A DNA stretch of 64,000 nt, taken from positions 283,385 to 347,384 of the forward strand of contig KB292835.1 of assembly GCA_000328365.1 (NCBI GenBank), read 5' to 3'. The notes beneath the pieces were generated by a model. The model was not told the DNA's origin and searched no databases. It worked only from the letters and a program-made list of their open reading frames with translations. Below are positions 21,101 to 36,100 of the stretch, piece by piece. The stretch comes from Capitella teleta. Lineage: Eukaryota; Annelida; Polychaeta; Capitellidae. The stretch's first letter is position 1. Each line of letters starts with the position of its first letter. A program made the position numbers and the translations under genes.

Positions 21101-24100
21101 GCACAATCTGCGCTCCGTGGCTTCTGCAGTGAACCCAGCCACAAAAGCGTACGTCAACGTCAAACTGAAAAAGCAAGTTCAACACAACAAGAGCGCAGAA
21201 TCATCGCTTCACCTGTTTCACTTTACGCAGATCTTCTTGGCTTTTACCAGCGTTGAACACAATGCTGCTGACTTTGTTCTAGAAGAAGAAAAGTTGAACT
21301 TGTGAACTTTGAACCTGCTTTGAAACGCACCCCGAGGTCACGCGAATTGTCGATGTGAAGATAAATGATTTCTGTCCGGAGGTGGGGCGGACAGACGACG
21401 GTTAACGTCTTGGTTTTGTTGCGGTCTTCATCGCCACTCTCCCAAAAGGTCTCAGTGCTGCCATCTGTGAGAGAAATGAGAATATGCGAGACAACACGGA
21501 CCATGAGGAAGGCTAACCGATCAGACTGGGCAGCATGGCTTGCCTGCTAGAGGCCTTCAACTCGACGGCTTGAGTGATGTCACGGTATGATTCGACCTTG
21601 GTGGCGGAGGCAGGCAGGGCGTTCTGGGGAGTGACGCCCCAACCTTCCTCTGACTTGGAGAGGATCTTGCTGATGTTGCTGAACACATGGCTCTTATGCA
21701 GGAACATGTGGTCGTGAGGACGGAATTTCAGGCACCAGCATCTCACGGCCATTTGCTGCATTGGAAGGGGTTAATTTACATATGCAAATGAGGTGCAAAG
21801 GTCACCTGTAGGGCGCTGCCAGGTGGTAAGTACATGGTCACATCAGAGACTGTTTGCAGGAAGGCGTGGAAGGTCTGCAGCAGAGGCTGCACCACTTCGC
21901 CCGCGAGGCCAATATCCCACAAGGGATGTTCACAGAGTACTGCATCCTGGAGAAGAAAGAGGAAGAGATGAGGGAAGATAGAGGAGGAGGAGGAGGAGGA
22001 GGAGAAGGGGGAGGAGGAGGAGAAGGAGGAGGTGTACCTGGTCCAGTTCTTTCTTCTGCTCTTCTTCTGTTCGCTCTTCGGTGACGCTCAACGATGAGAC
22101 AAAATGCCAGAGAAGATCATGGATACAAGACAACATGGAGACGTTCCTCAAAAGCCAATTGAAACCCTGCTCAGCACACGAAGATAGTCAAGAGAAAAAG
22201 TGAGCGAGAGAAATCTCACCTGCAGAGCAAACACTCTGCACGCGGCCTTCCTCAGCGAGTGTCGCATGGCAATCTGCAGACTGTCCAAATCGTGTCGCTG
22301 CATGACGAACGACAGCACCGGGCGCCTCATCGCTTGCTCTGTGATGCCCGCGTTTCTTGGCAAACTGCCACGAGCGACCGACTGAATGAGTCGCGCCATG
22401 GCAACGGAGGGGTGCTTCAGCAGCGACATGCCGTCATCCCCCAGACCTCCGCTATTGTTCCTCCTTCGCATGATGACCTGGGGCTCCTCTGGTTGAGGCT
22501 GCGCTTTGCAGGAGCTCATCTCTGAGATGCTGCGCTGGAAGAACGGCCGGTCGCTGGCGGCAGACTCCGCATCACAGGGAGACACCTGTGCACTCATGCT
22601 GCGACCGCTGCGGGGCTCCAGCATCTCCGCTCCCTCGTTGGCCATCGCCTGTGGGTCATCGGTCGGCGAGGGGTCAAACTGACCGCCCGATTGGCTGAGT
22701 CCTTTGGGTTCTCCATCGCAGAAGACGGAATCATCTGCGAAGGCACTGTCCGCTGCTTCAGCGCCATGGTGATGGAGATAGAGGAACGGCGTGGGGGAGA
22801 AGGGCGAGGCTCCATCAGGACTGCAGTCCTCTCGTACGCTCGGAAGCATGCTCTCCAAGCGATTGCCAAAAGCCACCGTATGGCGATGGGTGACCGGTCG
22901 AGGGATGGTCAGTCCGGCCGAGCTGCTGCTGCTGGCTAAATCGAGCAGGAACATGGCATTGTTCTTCATCACGATGTGCGGGTCAAGGACGGGAAGCGAG
23001 GCCCTGGGAGCGAGGTTCTTCTTGCGCTCCTTCTTGCTCTTCTCCTTGTTCCCTTGCCGCTTCTCTTCCAAGTATTTGCCACGGCATTTATCACACATCA
23101 GATACCAGGTGCTGCCACCCACACCCCCGTCCCCGCAGTTCCCAGCCCAGCCCCCGCAGAAGTTGCCCCCGGAGTTGTAGCCCTGCCCCCCGGCGTGATG
23201 CCCGCACCCCGGATGCGCGTCCTTCATGTGGTAGGTCACGGGGTGGGAGAAGAGCCCTCCGCACAGCTCGCACAGGGCCTCTTTGTCCCCACGGCCGCTG
23301 AAGAACAGAGCGGCTGACTCCCCAAACAGGTTGCCTCTCGCTCCGTATTTCTCCTTCTTCGCTTTCTTCGGCTTCTTGTCGACGTTCTGCCCTTTGGCTT
23401 TGTCTTTCTCGCCTTTCTTCTCGCGAGCGTTCACGGCAGGGCTCGGTAGGATGACGTTCTGCTCAATGACCTTGAGCGCGACCCCTGAGAGCTCCTCCCA
23501 GAACAGAACCAGGTGTCGCAGGGTCAGGGGCAGAGCGCTCTCGTTCCGCTCCAAAGAGAGGCTCCCCGGAGATCTGGGAGTCTGGGAGTCTTGGGAGCTC
23601 TCAGAATGGTGTCGCTCCTTCAGCAGCTTCCCAACAGCTTCGTTGATGTTGACATCTTTCTTCTTCTTTGATGGGGTCGATCGGGCGCTGCCCTCACGGG
23701 GAAATTCTTTTGGTAGATTCGGGTGGAATTTCAGATATGAGGCGCATGCCATGGCATCATGCACGATGCCTTCGTGCCAGAGGAACGCAGAAAAGACAGC
23801 GCGCAGACTCTGAGCAACCGAGGGAGCCATGGCCTCGCGAAGGGGCTCGGCGGATCGCGCGGGCGTGGTGTCCCTTGAGGTGGATGCCGCTGGGGACGAG
23901 CCTCGGTCTCGCTTGCTGCGCAGGTTTCGACTGCGCTCTTTGCGAGTCGGCTTTGGAGACATTCTGAAGAAATTGAATCAGATAAAATAACCACATGGCA
24001 AATCGCAATACCGCATTTCTTCCTTAGGGGACGCACTCCCAATGCTGAAGTGAGGCTTCGGTGACGAGCACTCCCCTTTCTTGGGAGATTTAGGACGGAC

Positions 24101-27100
24101 TGGTGAAGATGATGCTGCCCTGGCAACGGTTGCTAAGGGAGAAGCACACCTCTGTGGTGAGCAACTTAGGCTGCGAGGGCTGAAGGAGGAAAGATTTTTT
24201 GATGCCGTTAAAAAAAACAATTCAGCACGCTTACTAGGCCTATCAAAAGCTTTCAACTTTTTATACGACGCCGGCCTGATTAACAAGAAAGGCGCGAAAT
24301 TTAAATACGAGTGGATGTTACATTGCGTGACATTCGTGACTACCAGCATTTTTCTTAGTAAAAGTAGGACGTTGGTGACATGGAAAGAGTTCAGCAGTAA
24401 ATCTAAAAGCCGGATTGGTTGTTGTGGCCCTTTGCAAAATGGCAGACAACAGCACGTACGCTGTTATAATTGTCGGGATTATTTGCATGCGAATTGTAAC
24501 CTGGAAGCCTATAATAATAATAATAGTAATAATAATAGAAATAATAATAGAAATAATAATAATAATAGTAGTAATATAATAAGCTTATAATTGGCCTGAA
24601 GGCGATCGACGGGCGATCGTGATCAGCCATAGTACGCTTACCTGACAGGAGAGAGAGGGGGGCGCTGTGCAGATGGCCTCGTGAAAGTCAGCTCTCTGTG
24701 CAGGGAAGGAGGTGTTCTAACCGAATGTCTACGTGGAAGAGGAGAGGCGAGGGGGGAGGGGGATCGAGGGGGCGTGGAAGCCGATCGCTTGACCAGGGGA
24801 CTTCTGTTTCCTTCAAGGGGGCTGCCACTGCGAGGAGTCGAGGTCGCTAAAAAGGAAACAAAAGTTGGTACCGCTGTGATCAGTTGAGTAACTCACTCGG
24901 TCGCTGTAGTTTTGGACTGGAACAGCGGGAGCCAACTTTCTTCGGGGTGCCTGGAGGGGTGCGAGGGGGAGTGACCCCATTGCCGTTGACCCAGCTCTCA
25001 CCTGCGGAGAAACCAAACTGAAATCTCCCCAAATCACGGGAAAAAAAATCACAAAAATCGATGCAACTGAAACATAAGAGCAAACAGAACAACAAAGCAA
25101 CAGAAAGTACATCAAACGTTGCTAAGAAGCAACCTCAGCTACCATGACAACGAACACCAGCGGGGGCGTTGTCTTACCTAGCAACCTCACACACTCTTTG
25201 ACTGACGCGCCTCTGAGGTCAGAATCGAGGTGGAAGCGTCGCACGCGGAGGGGGGATGAGGAGGGTTTTGGAGGAGACGGATAATTGGCGTGGATCTCAC
25301 GTGTAACCTCCCGCTCCAAATGAAACTTAGCTTTTTGTTCAAACAAGGAAAAGTTAAATCATCGAAATGTGATACCAAAAAAAATTTAAAAACTTAAATA
25401 CATAAACAAATTAATAAGGAAAATTACTCACTGATCTCTCGAGCTATGTCTTTCACAGAGATGCCTCGCAGTTCCGGAATGACCGCTGCTTTCCTCGGTG
25501 GCTCTTCGCTAGCGGAAGCTCCGCCCCCTTCCTCAGCCGACACCGGGGTGACTGGGCCAACGGCGGACGACTCGGAAGGCTTCTCTTCGCCGCTGTTGTC
25601 ATTCATGTCATCTCCGCTCTTGAAGAATGGCGTCCAGGAAGGAGTGGCGCCTTAATCGCAAAAAAAATTGAAAAACAAACGTCGCAAAATTTTTCTCACA
25701 AAGAACTAACCCCCTTGAAAGTCTGGCGGTTTGTGTCGCGCAGTGCTGAAGTCAAAACCTTTGCTGGCCTCAGCTCCAAACGTTGGCACAGAGGCGCCTC
25801 CGAGATCCTCTTGGAGGTTATCTGTGTGCATGAGGAAAGTGGCGCCATCGTGCGTCTGCGCCAAGCACCACGCTTCGCCTTCGACCTCGTGGCAGAAGCG
25901 AGACACAGAAGTGGCGTCCAGTTTAACCCAGACACCCACCGTGTTGGTCAGCTGATACGAGAGACAACGGGTACAGTGGTCAAGAGAGATGCTAAAGCAA
26001 CTGACCTCTTCAATGGCGGTCAGTTGGTTGCCTAGAATGACCATGCCAACAGGAGCAGCGTTCAAACTGGGTTGGCACCGAACATTGTGTCCTGATGGGC
26101 CGCAGTGCACTACTTGATAGCCACCGGGTCCCGCTACAAAATAACCACCAGCCTCAATGCAATTATTTCACGTTTTTACACACACCTTTAAGTTTGCCTT
26201 CCATTAATTCCGGAAGTTTCTTGCGAATACTGGCTTTGAGGATTTCGTCGAGGATAGACTTGGGTTGCTCCAAGGGCACGAGGAAGGTCTTTCCCAGCAG
26301 CTGGTTGTACTGCAGAGCCCACGCCTCCTCGGCGATCCCTTGGGAGGCCCCAGCAGCAGCAGCAGCGCCCCCTTGTGAGAACTCTCGCAGGGAGTCTTGG
26401 GTGAGACGGAGCCACACACCATCATCATTGTGGAACTGAAAACATGCATTCGAATCAATCATTCAATCATTCAATCATTCAATCATTCAACCAACCTCAT
26501 CCACAAATGAAATCACGCCATCCGGGGGAATAATCCCAAGAACCTCGCTCTGCAGAGTGGGATGGCATCGAATGCGCAATCCACTGCTCCATTTTCCCAC
26601 GAAGCGACGCAGCTGAAAGGTGGAGCTTCAGTAAACGCAAAAGTCACCAACTTTGAACCCTGACCTTCACAGCGTGGTTGGGTCCCATGAGGCTCGGCTT
26701 CTCTTCGGTGGGCGGGGCCAGGCCCCTGGGCGCGTCCTTCACCGTGACGGGAACGTCCTCCTGAGTCTCAAAGCCATCAAGAGTGACCTGGAGCTTGTAG
26801 CGTCCGCTGTTGGTTGGGGTCCAACTGGACGAATAAGTGCCGTCGTTATTGGAGCGAACCAGGAGGTTTTCTATCGGTCTGCGAACTGAGGGAGCGGCAA
26901 ACCTCAGCTCTTCAAACGAGTAGTTGTCGTAGGCTTTCATCATGCAGATTGCGTGATAGGCATCCTTCTTATCTCGAACCGTCACCTCGTAAGCGGTGTC
27001 TAGTTTTGGAGGGGCGTGGCCACCAAACAGACTGCTGTCATCCTGGCGGGAGAGCCTCTTGGCTCTGCGTTCATCCGTGGACGAGTCCTTCACCACGGGA

Positions 27101-30100
27101 ACCGCCCGTATTTCCACCTTCAGGTTCGGCACTTGTACCAGTCGCCCATACTGGTCTTTGGCGTGGACGGATATCACAGATGGCCAGCCGCACTTCAGTT
27201 CCTCCTTGTTGCAGATCACCTCGCAATGCTCCGGATCCAGAAATGATTCCGGCTGCAGCCACCTGTTCAAAGAAAGCTCATGCAAACGATTACAGCCTCA
27301 TTTGTAGACTTACGAGGCCAGTCTACCGCCGCTGGTTCCCGTGGCACACTGGACGAAATCCTTGAGGAAAGTGCGCTCGTTTGAACTCCAGCAGAACGGG
27401 AGAGAGCCGTCCAGAGCTTGGTTGATGGATGGCGTGTGTGCTAAGGCGAATCCACGACTCAGTAAAGTGCTGTGCGTGTTGAGAACCTAGGAAAAGAAAA
27501 AATGATTAGAGGAATAAATCATGAAAAGCAAACCTGTTGAGCGCCATCTTCTATTTGGTCCATATCTTCGTCAATCTCCTCAGTCAGAACTGAATTCATC
27601 AGTTTATGAAAAAATTTAATATTCTTAAAGCGAGACTCACCAGGTGGCAGCAGGATGTCCGATTTCATGAGCGATGAAGCGCAGATGCCACCCAAGAAGG
27701 CAACCTCCTTCTCAAGGTGCTTCAGACTCTACAAAAAGAGAGAACTTGACATAATTATCAATTTATGCAAAAATATTTTCACAGGCAAATTAACAGATAA
27801 ATCAGGGGGATTTAAGACTAAATTAGCCATAAAATTTGTTTTAATCACTCGCCGAGATGGTTTGGCATGATAAACTATCTAACGATGCGACTAATTACTC
27901 CGTGTGTCTTACGCTCATTCCACACAGTGAAGCCCACGAAGCGATATATCTAATTGAGATTGAATCACCCTGCAGAATACCAAGACCCCAGGCGAATGAG
28001 GAATTAAAAAAAGAAGCAATTCAACCCAAATGCATTAACCCTGTAGGCTTACATCGATGGGAGTGCCGTTGAATTCATAACCAATGATGGTACATCTGTA
28101 TCCGTAGAACGACGATTTCTCATCCTTCACATAATCAGAAGCGGTCTCAAGCGAGAAACAAACTTCGTTGCCTGCGGAAACGAATGAAACGACTGATCGA
28201 GATAATCGGCATGCCCTCACCAGGCAGAACGACGGCCTGCGTGGGCCAATTAGCAGTGCCGCTGAAGCGCTTCAGGACGCTCCACCAAGACTTCTCCTCA
28301 GAGCCCTTGACCGGCGCTGGAATGGACAGCTGCAGGGAATCCTCAGGCTGAGCGGTTCTGCAGTGAGCATCAAACTCAATGGTCATCCACTTGACATTCT
28401 CAGGGAACGTGACCTAGAAAAGGGATGATGAGAGAGGGGAAACGGAAGGGGGTAGGGGTACCTTGTGGTTGGTGACGGTGGCCGGTTTGTAAGGGTGCTC
28501 ACTCTCCACGATGGCGTAATGTTCTGAGGTCGTGTTGCCGTCGGGGAGGCTGCTGAGGTCGCTCAGAGGGGGACGCGCAGCCAGGCTGACGTTCAGCGCT
28601 GAAATCAGCGGAAGAACGTCTTTCACCATGTGCAGGATCTGCACTGCTCCCTGGTAAGTAGGTCAATCAGAATTAGGTCAAACTAAGATCAAGATTTCTC
28701 ACCCTTGGTTCAATTGCAGCAACAGGGGCGATGTAAGCCGAAACAACGGGAAGGAGAGAGGAGAAGAGAGGAGCTGAAGCCAGCACGCTCAGACTGCCCT
28801 CATCTGCAAAAGATATGAGCGGGCGTTCAAGCTGCTTGACTGCCACTGACCATTGGTTCCCTGCGCTCGCTGCAGGATATCGCTGGCCGCTTTGAAAATG
28901 GACGAAGCGATTGAAACGGACTGTCGTCTGGATTGGTACTCAGCGAGAGCTTTGTTGTTGAGCAGATGATTGTCTCCCTCTTGTGGCAAACTGAAGAATC
29001 ACGCATTTTGATGATTTAAATTTGAATAATCACAAATACGCTTGCTTACCTGTAGTAGAGCAACGAAGGAACTTGGCCTCGAACGTTGTTTGTGCCGTTG
29101 CTGCTTAGTGAGCAAGCGCTGAAGGTGAAGGTCGTTCCATCGGGGCACTTGACCTCCGCGGCCCCACGATCACCGTTGAGCGTGCGACCGCCTCGGTTCT
29201 TCAATTTGATGGCGTACTTGACGTTCTCCTTGATCAGGAACGGTTTGTCGAATTTGATTTCCGCGATGTCATTGACGCACTCCTCGTGACTGTAGGTTCC
29301 TCGCGTGACCTCCAGGACGTTCCACCTGCCAGTGTGGGGGGCCTCACTGACTCCATCACTGACGTCATCCAGCAGCTCCACCTCATAGTCATAATGCCCT
29401 GCTCCCCCATACAGGCAAACGCCAGCGACCACGATCCCAGGATGGTCCACGCTGAAGCAGATGGCGTCAGGACTGCCGTTGCCCGTGTTCCAGAACGGGG
29501 TCTGCGATGTCCGAGTGAAGCGGTTTGGGGTGGTCAACATCGGTCGAGATGACCCCGATGGGTCAGTCTGTGCGATGCGAGGTCATTTATGGGATACTGT
29601 TGCGGAAATAACAAGGGGTCAATTACCTCGATTCCCGTGGCTGAAGCCGAGAGTTCGCCAACGACAGCGGCGAGAAGAGCGCACGTGTTGGAGACAAGCA
29701 GAGGGGGCAGAGACACCTTCTCCTGAAAAATTATGCACGCATAAATTATAAAATCCCTCCTCCAAAGTAACCCACCTCAACTAGAGCTTGGCGCACGGGT
29801 AGCACCACAATGGACAGCATGCGTTCGAGGACTTCCCGGAAGCTCCACTGGCCAACCGCCCCCAGGCGAGCACCCTCACGCTCGGTCAAGTGCAGCATGT
29901 GACCCACAAGCAGAGGTCGTTGAGTGCAGTCATAAGGGTTCTGTACAGCCGCAGGGGAGGTGGGGGTGTTGTCATCGGAGCCTTGCGTTGGAATCGTGGC
30001 GTAAGCGTGTTCGGAAGTGACCGATAGCAGAGAGGTTAGCTTGACCAGCGGATGACACAGAGCCTCCATGACCGCTGCTAACAGACGACCCAGTCCCTCG

Positions 30101-33100
30101 ACATTCGGCTGCGTCGGTTCGACAGAGCTGAGCAGTTCGCAGAGGCAGGTCCACTTAAGGGCTGCGGTTGGGTAGAACGCGTGAAAGCAGGCGGTGAACG
30201 TGGAGTGGCATTCATCCAGGATTTGAGACGTCAATCCTTCAAAGAAAGCCAGCGGTTTCTTCGCTCGCTTCTGGTGGATGGTTTGTCCGTTGCTCTCTGA
30301 GAGGATTCGCTTCAACAGGAGACGTGCTTCTCCGATGCACTCAACAAGGCGTGTGCACTCTGGAGGGGTCTTCTTCAAGGGGCCGGAGTTGGGATACACT
30401 TCGCAGACGTACATTCGGATCAGTCGGAGGCAAGCGGTGGATATCGCCACAAAGCGATCAAGATCCAATCGCAGAGCAGCCAGGTTGTTGTTGCCATGGA
30501 TAACGCCCGTATCCACGGCGATAGCAGTGAAGGTCACCCAACTCCAATTTAGCAGATGCAGCAAAGACTCAAAGCACTCCTGATATGCAAATTATATGCA
30601 AATTATATGTTAATGAGATTAATGAGCAAATTATTTATGTCTTAACCGGTGACACGGCAGTGCTGAATTCCCGCCTCAGGACATGCGCTGGTTCTGTGCA
30701 TTCCATGGCATGATTGCTGGTGGAATTTTCCAAGCTTGGCAACCTGTCAAGGATCAATTTAAACCCAAAATCAAGGAATATTGCGTTCCCACCGGTAGAG
30801 CAGTTGAGGGATCTGACCGGCATTCACGTCCGTTCCGTTGTTTGATTTCTTTGAGTTCTTGAACTTGAAGACGACCCTGAATAAGAGTCATTCATTCAAT
30901 ACTTCAATATTCTGCGTCAATATCTCACTGGTCTTCTGTGACCATCGTGGCCTGTCCGCTTGAGCCACAGTCGCTGCTCGGTCCCTGGATGCGTGCCCAC
31001 GCCACGTACCACATGTTGGCTTGGATTGAAACCGGTTCTTCAAACATCAGGCAAAACTTCTCCCTGAGAAAGTGGAGGTGAAAAAGAGGAGGTGAAAAAG
31101 AGAAGGTAAAAAAGAGGAGGTGAAAAAGAGGAGGCAAAAAAGAGGAGGCTAAAAAGAGGAGGTGAGTGGGAGGCTAACCTGAGTCCACACTCGTACTGCT
31201 GATCTTCGGTTTCAGCGATGAATTCGCCGTCTGGCTCACTGTCGCTCTCGACACCCAACTCAAACACCTTTTAAAACACGCATTTAAAAAAATTAAAAAA
31301 TTAAAAATTACAATAAAAACTCAAAAACCTTGATTTTGCCAAAGTATTCTCCACGACCACCGAACAAACCGATTCCACCGAGAAGAATATCCGAATCAGC
31401 CATGAAGCGAACGGCTTCAATCGAGTGACCCGAGTAGCCCCAGCCACCTCCGTGACCTAGAATTATTAATTAATTAGGTCAATATTTAAAGGCAATAAGA
31501 GCCCTCACTCTCAAATCGATTCACGACGCTGTAGTCATCCTTGCCATAAACGCGGGTTGCCTGAGTCGAACGATCGGAATCGACTTCAAGAACAGACAAA
31601 CCCAACTGCTGGGCGCGTGTTAATGAATCAAGGCACCCTGAAACAGAAGCGGAAATATTTCCCCAATGCATGGAGCGTGACGCCACAAACCGAGCAGATG
31701 AAAGGCTGCGTGTGATCGTGACGTAATGGCGTTTGGCGCGACTGGAATGGCCATCTCAGGGTTGAGAATCTGGCTGAGTGAGCGCATTGCAGGGGTCATG
31801 ACATTGAAGCAGCGCACTGTGGAGTTTTCAGAGCAGAAGCTCCACAGAACGTCGTTCATTGGATCGAGGCACACACTGCAGCCTAGCAGAGTGGCCTGGT
31901 CATCCGAAGTGAAACTGCGACACGATCCGTCGCGTTTATTGATCATCAGGCAACGGAAGGAACGCAGGTCAGAAGACGAAGGGATCAGACCTGAAAATGA
32001 TTGATTGATTGCGTGATTAAATGATGAAACGACCGACCAATGCATGAGCCATTGGCGATGACGCTGGATCTGCTCAGCATGTGGGAGCTGATGAGACTCT
32101 CGTCAATCCGCACAAACGTCTGGTCGCCACTTGCGCCAATCCACGTGGCTCTGCGACCGTGCTTGGCTCCTGAAATTAGGTCAGGTCAAAAGAGGTTGGC
32201 GGCTGAGGTCAATGTTCTTACCGATCCCTGGCACAGTGCCAGGAATAGCAAACCACATGGCCTTGCGTTCTTTCAGCTTTTCATCCTCCGGAGGCGGACG
32301 TCCCAACTGACCTTTCTGCACCAGTGAGAAATGAGGAATTAGCAGGGGAAATAGTGCAAGCAAGATCATAAATAAGATATTTAAAGATGAGAAAACAAAG
32401 CAGTGCTCATTTAAATGACCTGATGGCTGCCGAAGGTGAGGATTTGTCCACTGGGGGTCATGAGGGCAGTGTGGTTGCTTCCGGCGGCAATCTGAGCCAC
32501 GTGCGATTTGATGTGAATACGACAGGGAACTCCCCTGCAGAGAAATCAAATATTGACGTCAACATAACCCAGGGCGTCAATACCTTGTGTTGGCGTCTCC
32601 CAGACCCAGTTGTCCATGCTGGTTGCTGCCAAACGTGAAAACTTCTCCGTTTTGGGTCAGAATCACAGAGTGCTGCAGACCACAGGCGACCTGCGCGACC
32701 AAGCGTGCTCCGCGGCCAAACTCCAACCGCATGGGGGCCAGGCTGCTGATCTTCGCCCTGTCTGGGTCAGACTCAGCCGAGGCTCCGTTCTGGGCCGTCT
32801 GGTGGGCAGCCGCTTTGGCCCCCATCGCCCGCAGGTGGCTCTGCACCCTGCGTCTGGCGGCGATGCTGTTTGCTCGCATGTCGGCCCCTCTTGCGCCATC
32901 TGAGTGAGAAATGAGTTCAGACCGAGGAGAGAGTAAGCCAAGAGCAAACCGAGAGCGCCTGGGAGGATGCCTGAGTTCTTGCATATGTCAAGGACGGATG
33001 ATAAGAGGTGGCCTGGTTGCTGGACCCGGGGCAAATTGCCTTTGCTTTCCTCGTCGTTTGTTTCTCCGGCGCACGTGCGACAGATGCCGCACTCGGAGCA

Positions 33101-36100
33101 TCCGGATTCGCCAGATCCGCAACCGCATGCTCTGAAAGAGGGACGCCTAATGGACAGGCTGAATATTTACTCAGAAGAAGAGCAAGCACCGGAATTAATT
33201 AGCCTGAGTTAGCATACATTAGGGCAAAGTTGCATAAATTAGCATAAAATTAGCATTAATCACTCACTGTCCAGGGGTGCGGTCAGGTCGTCCCATGCTG
33301 ATGCACACACTGCCGTATCCCGTGCACTCGCCACAGTTGGTGCAGACCATGCAGTGCTCATGACGCCAACGGTGTTTGCCTGACGACGTGAAAGATGAGA
33401 GGCTGAGAAATGAGGCTGAGGATGTCTCTCACCTGGCGTGCAGAATTCTTCTCCAACTTCTTCCTCTTCTTCTGGGTTAGCGATCGGCATGGTTACTGAA
33501 ATAAAATTAGGATTGGATTGCCGATTCATAGTGGGCGGTGTTTACCTTCCCTGGCGACAAAGTCTCTACCGCATTGTCCTTTGTTGTTGATGCCAAATGA
33601 GTACACGTGCCCTTTGGTACTGAGCGCAATCGCGTGGGCCTTCCCCAAAGCGACGTGAGCCACAGGCACGTCCTTCAGGTCAGTCACCAAACCTGAGATC
33701 AAATGAGAGAGATGAGAAAAATAAGAGAAATAAGAGAGTTAAGAGATGTGACGTACCTGAGCTGTCGCAGTGAGTGGCATCTTTGCCAAACATGTAGAGC
33801 TGTCCATCTTTGGTGACGGCAGCACTAGTGCCGCTGTTGCACGCTGCTTGCAGGACGTTCTTTCCTTCCAGTTTACTCAATTTCTTCGGCTTCAGTGCTT
33901 TCGCCTGCCGTCTCGCTTTGGCTGCGAAATGTTGCTTCATAGCGGAAGGAGGACAATCTCTTTTCTACTCACATAAGCTGCCATCTCCGTCCTCACCACG
34001 TTTGGGAGTTCCGACAAAGAACGTGGATCCATCGTCCGTTAGAAGAAGCGCGTGGTGACTCTCGTGTCCCACAATGCACTGCACGATCCTGGGTGCTTTG
34101 ATGATCGGAAGTTCGGCCCATTTTCCCGCAGGAGGGCCTCCCTGCTTGATTCCAAGCGACTGACTTCGCCCGGAGTACATGACCTAGGAGTGGAGAGGGT
34201 AAGAGGAGAGCTCGGGAAGAGGAAAAAATCCCAACCTTCCCGCTGGACGTTCTCAGTAGAGCAAAATCTCTTCCTCCAGAAACTGAAACCACGTCCTCAT
34301 CGACACCTAGTTCTGAGAAATATTGATTGAATGATTGATTGAATGATTGATTGAATGCTTTGCATACTGATGCTATGTATGTCAATTTCAGGGTCATAAG
34401 GAGCGCTCCCAAACAGATCCATGCACTTGCGGGCTAGTTTGAGCGGCAGTTCGTTCACGACTGTCATGGGATTCGACGAGGGACTGAAGGTTCTGATGAC
34501 GAAGCCATCCTAGGAAAATTAATTCTTAATTATCTGAATCAGAGTTAATTAATCAACTCACATCTTTGCAGGAGGCAATATGGCCAATATTTTCACCATC
34601 ACAAAACATCACATTTGGGTTAAAACTTTTTCCTTCAAAAGAGTACGTGTCAAAATGCTGCAGTGTTTCCGTGTTGATCACAAGGAGGTCGCAAGAAAGG
34701 TCATTCTCAGGTCGGTAGAAAAGTAAACCCTAAAAGGAGAAGAGGGTTTCATAGGTCAAAGGTCGACCGGCAGAGACGCCTACTTGTGCATACGCCAGCC
34801 AACCGCGCTCATTGGGGAAGAAGTTTTGATTCATGCAGTACAGATGGCCCTGAAAGAACACGAGATATACAATCACGCAAACCAGAGCTAGACTCTATAC
34901 TTGGATGGTGCCAGCATATCCGGTTCCCACTTTGAGGAGACCATCGGCAGTGTGCACGTACAGGAATGACCCGTCACTCGCAAGGCCTCGACAGGGAGGG
35001 CCCCCAGCGCCCTCTTTTGGCGTGAGGTGACCCAGAGGGATGGTGTGCGTCAATGAGCACGACTTCACGCCCTCACTCAGCCACTCTGGCAGCTGTGTTT
35101 GGCCGAGAAGAACCGCTTGTACGCTCTTCTGTAGCTGGGTCAGGATGCCAGGCACCTGAGAGTGAGAGGAGGGTGAGAAACGAGGGTGAGATGAAAGGAT
35201 GAGAAACTCACCTGTATGTGTTGAGACGCAAGGGCAGGTGAACTCATCAGCAGTGAGCCAACCGCTGAGAGCATTTTCCCCGTGTCACCTCGAGCCACGA
35301 CCAAACTGAGCAAGCACGAACACGCGAGGGCGGTCAGACTCTCACTCTCGGCCAGACCCTGCAAATTTCAGAAGTGTTATTTTCATCTTTTGACTGCGTT
35401 GAATTTTTACTTTTGGTGGAACTACGTGTTGATCAGCTGACAACTCCATCAAAAGCAGGAAAAGTGAATCTGCATAAAGAAGTAATTAATCCAAAACTCA
35501 AAAAGAAATCTCTCGAATTTACGAACCTATCACTTCAGCAGGTTCATTACGCAGTCCTTCGGGCGCTTGTCCTTGCAGCATATCCAGGAGGGCTTTAAGC
35601 GTGCGTACACACAGTGCAGGATGGCTTTCTCTTGTCTCCCTAATAAGCTCAAATACTCCACATAATCCAATACCAACAATCTACAAAATTGAGAAATTTC
35701 ATCCAACTGAAAAAAAGATAGCTTCGAAACAATACCTTGGGTACTTTGAGGATGTTATCAGAAGACCTTTCTCCATCGTCAGTCTCGCTTTCATCGTCAC
35801 TCGCTGTCTTGGCGCCATTTTTTGTGCTCGATTTTAAAAGTTCGGATAACTGAATGAACACAACGAGTGAACACATTGTTTCATAGTACGGAGCCATGTC
35901 TAACCTGCCGAATTTGTTGTTCTAAAACGACCTGACGAACACTTGAGTAGACTGTGAATGCTGATGGGTTAGCCTCAATTTCTACAATTGGAGGTTGAGG
36001 CTCAGATCGCTCGGGACTTTTATCCTTCTGTTTCATTCAAAGATGTTAGTCATTATTATGACTGATCATGCTGACTGGATCTCCACAAACCTTATTTGAT

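Noticed and set aside
22000-22035. GGA-rich tract as a stand-alone repeat or G-quadruplex
   Set aside because: It lies at a MYCBP2 exon/intron border next to a Glu-rich coding segment and is short; composition explains it.
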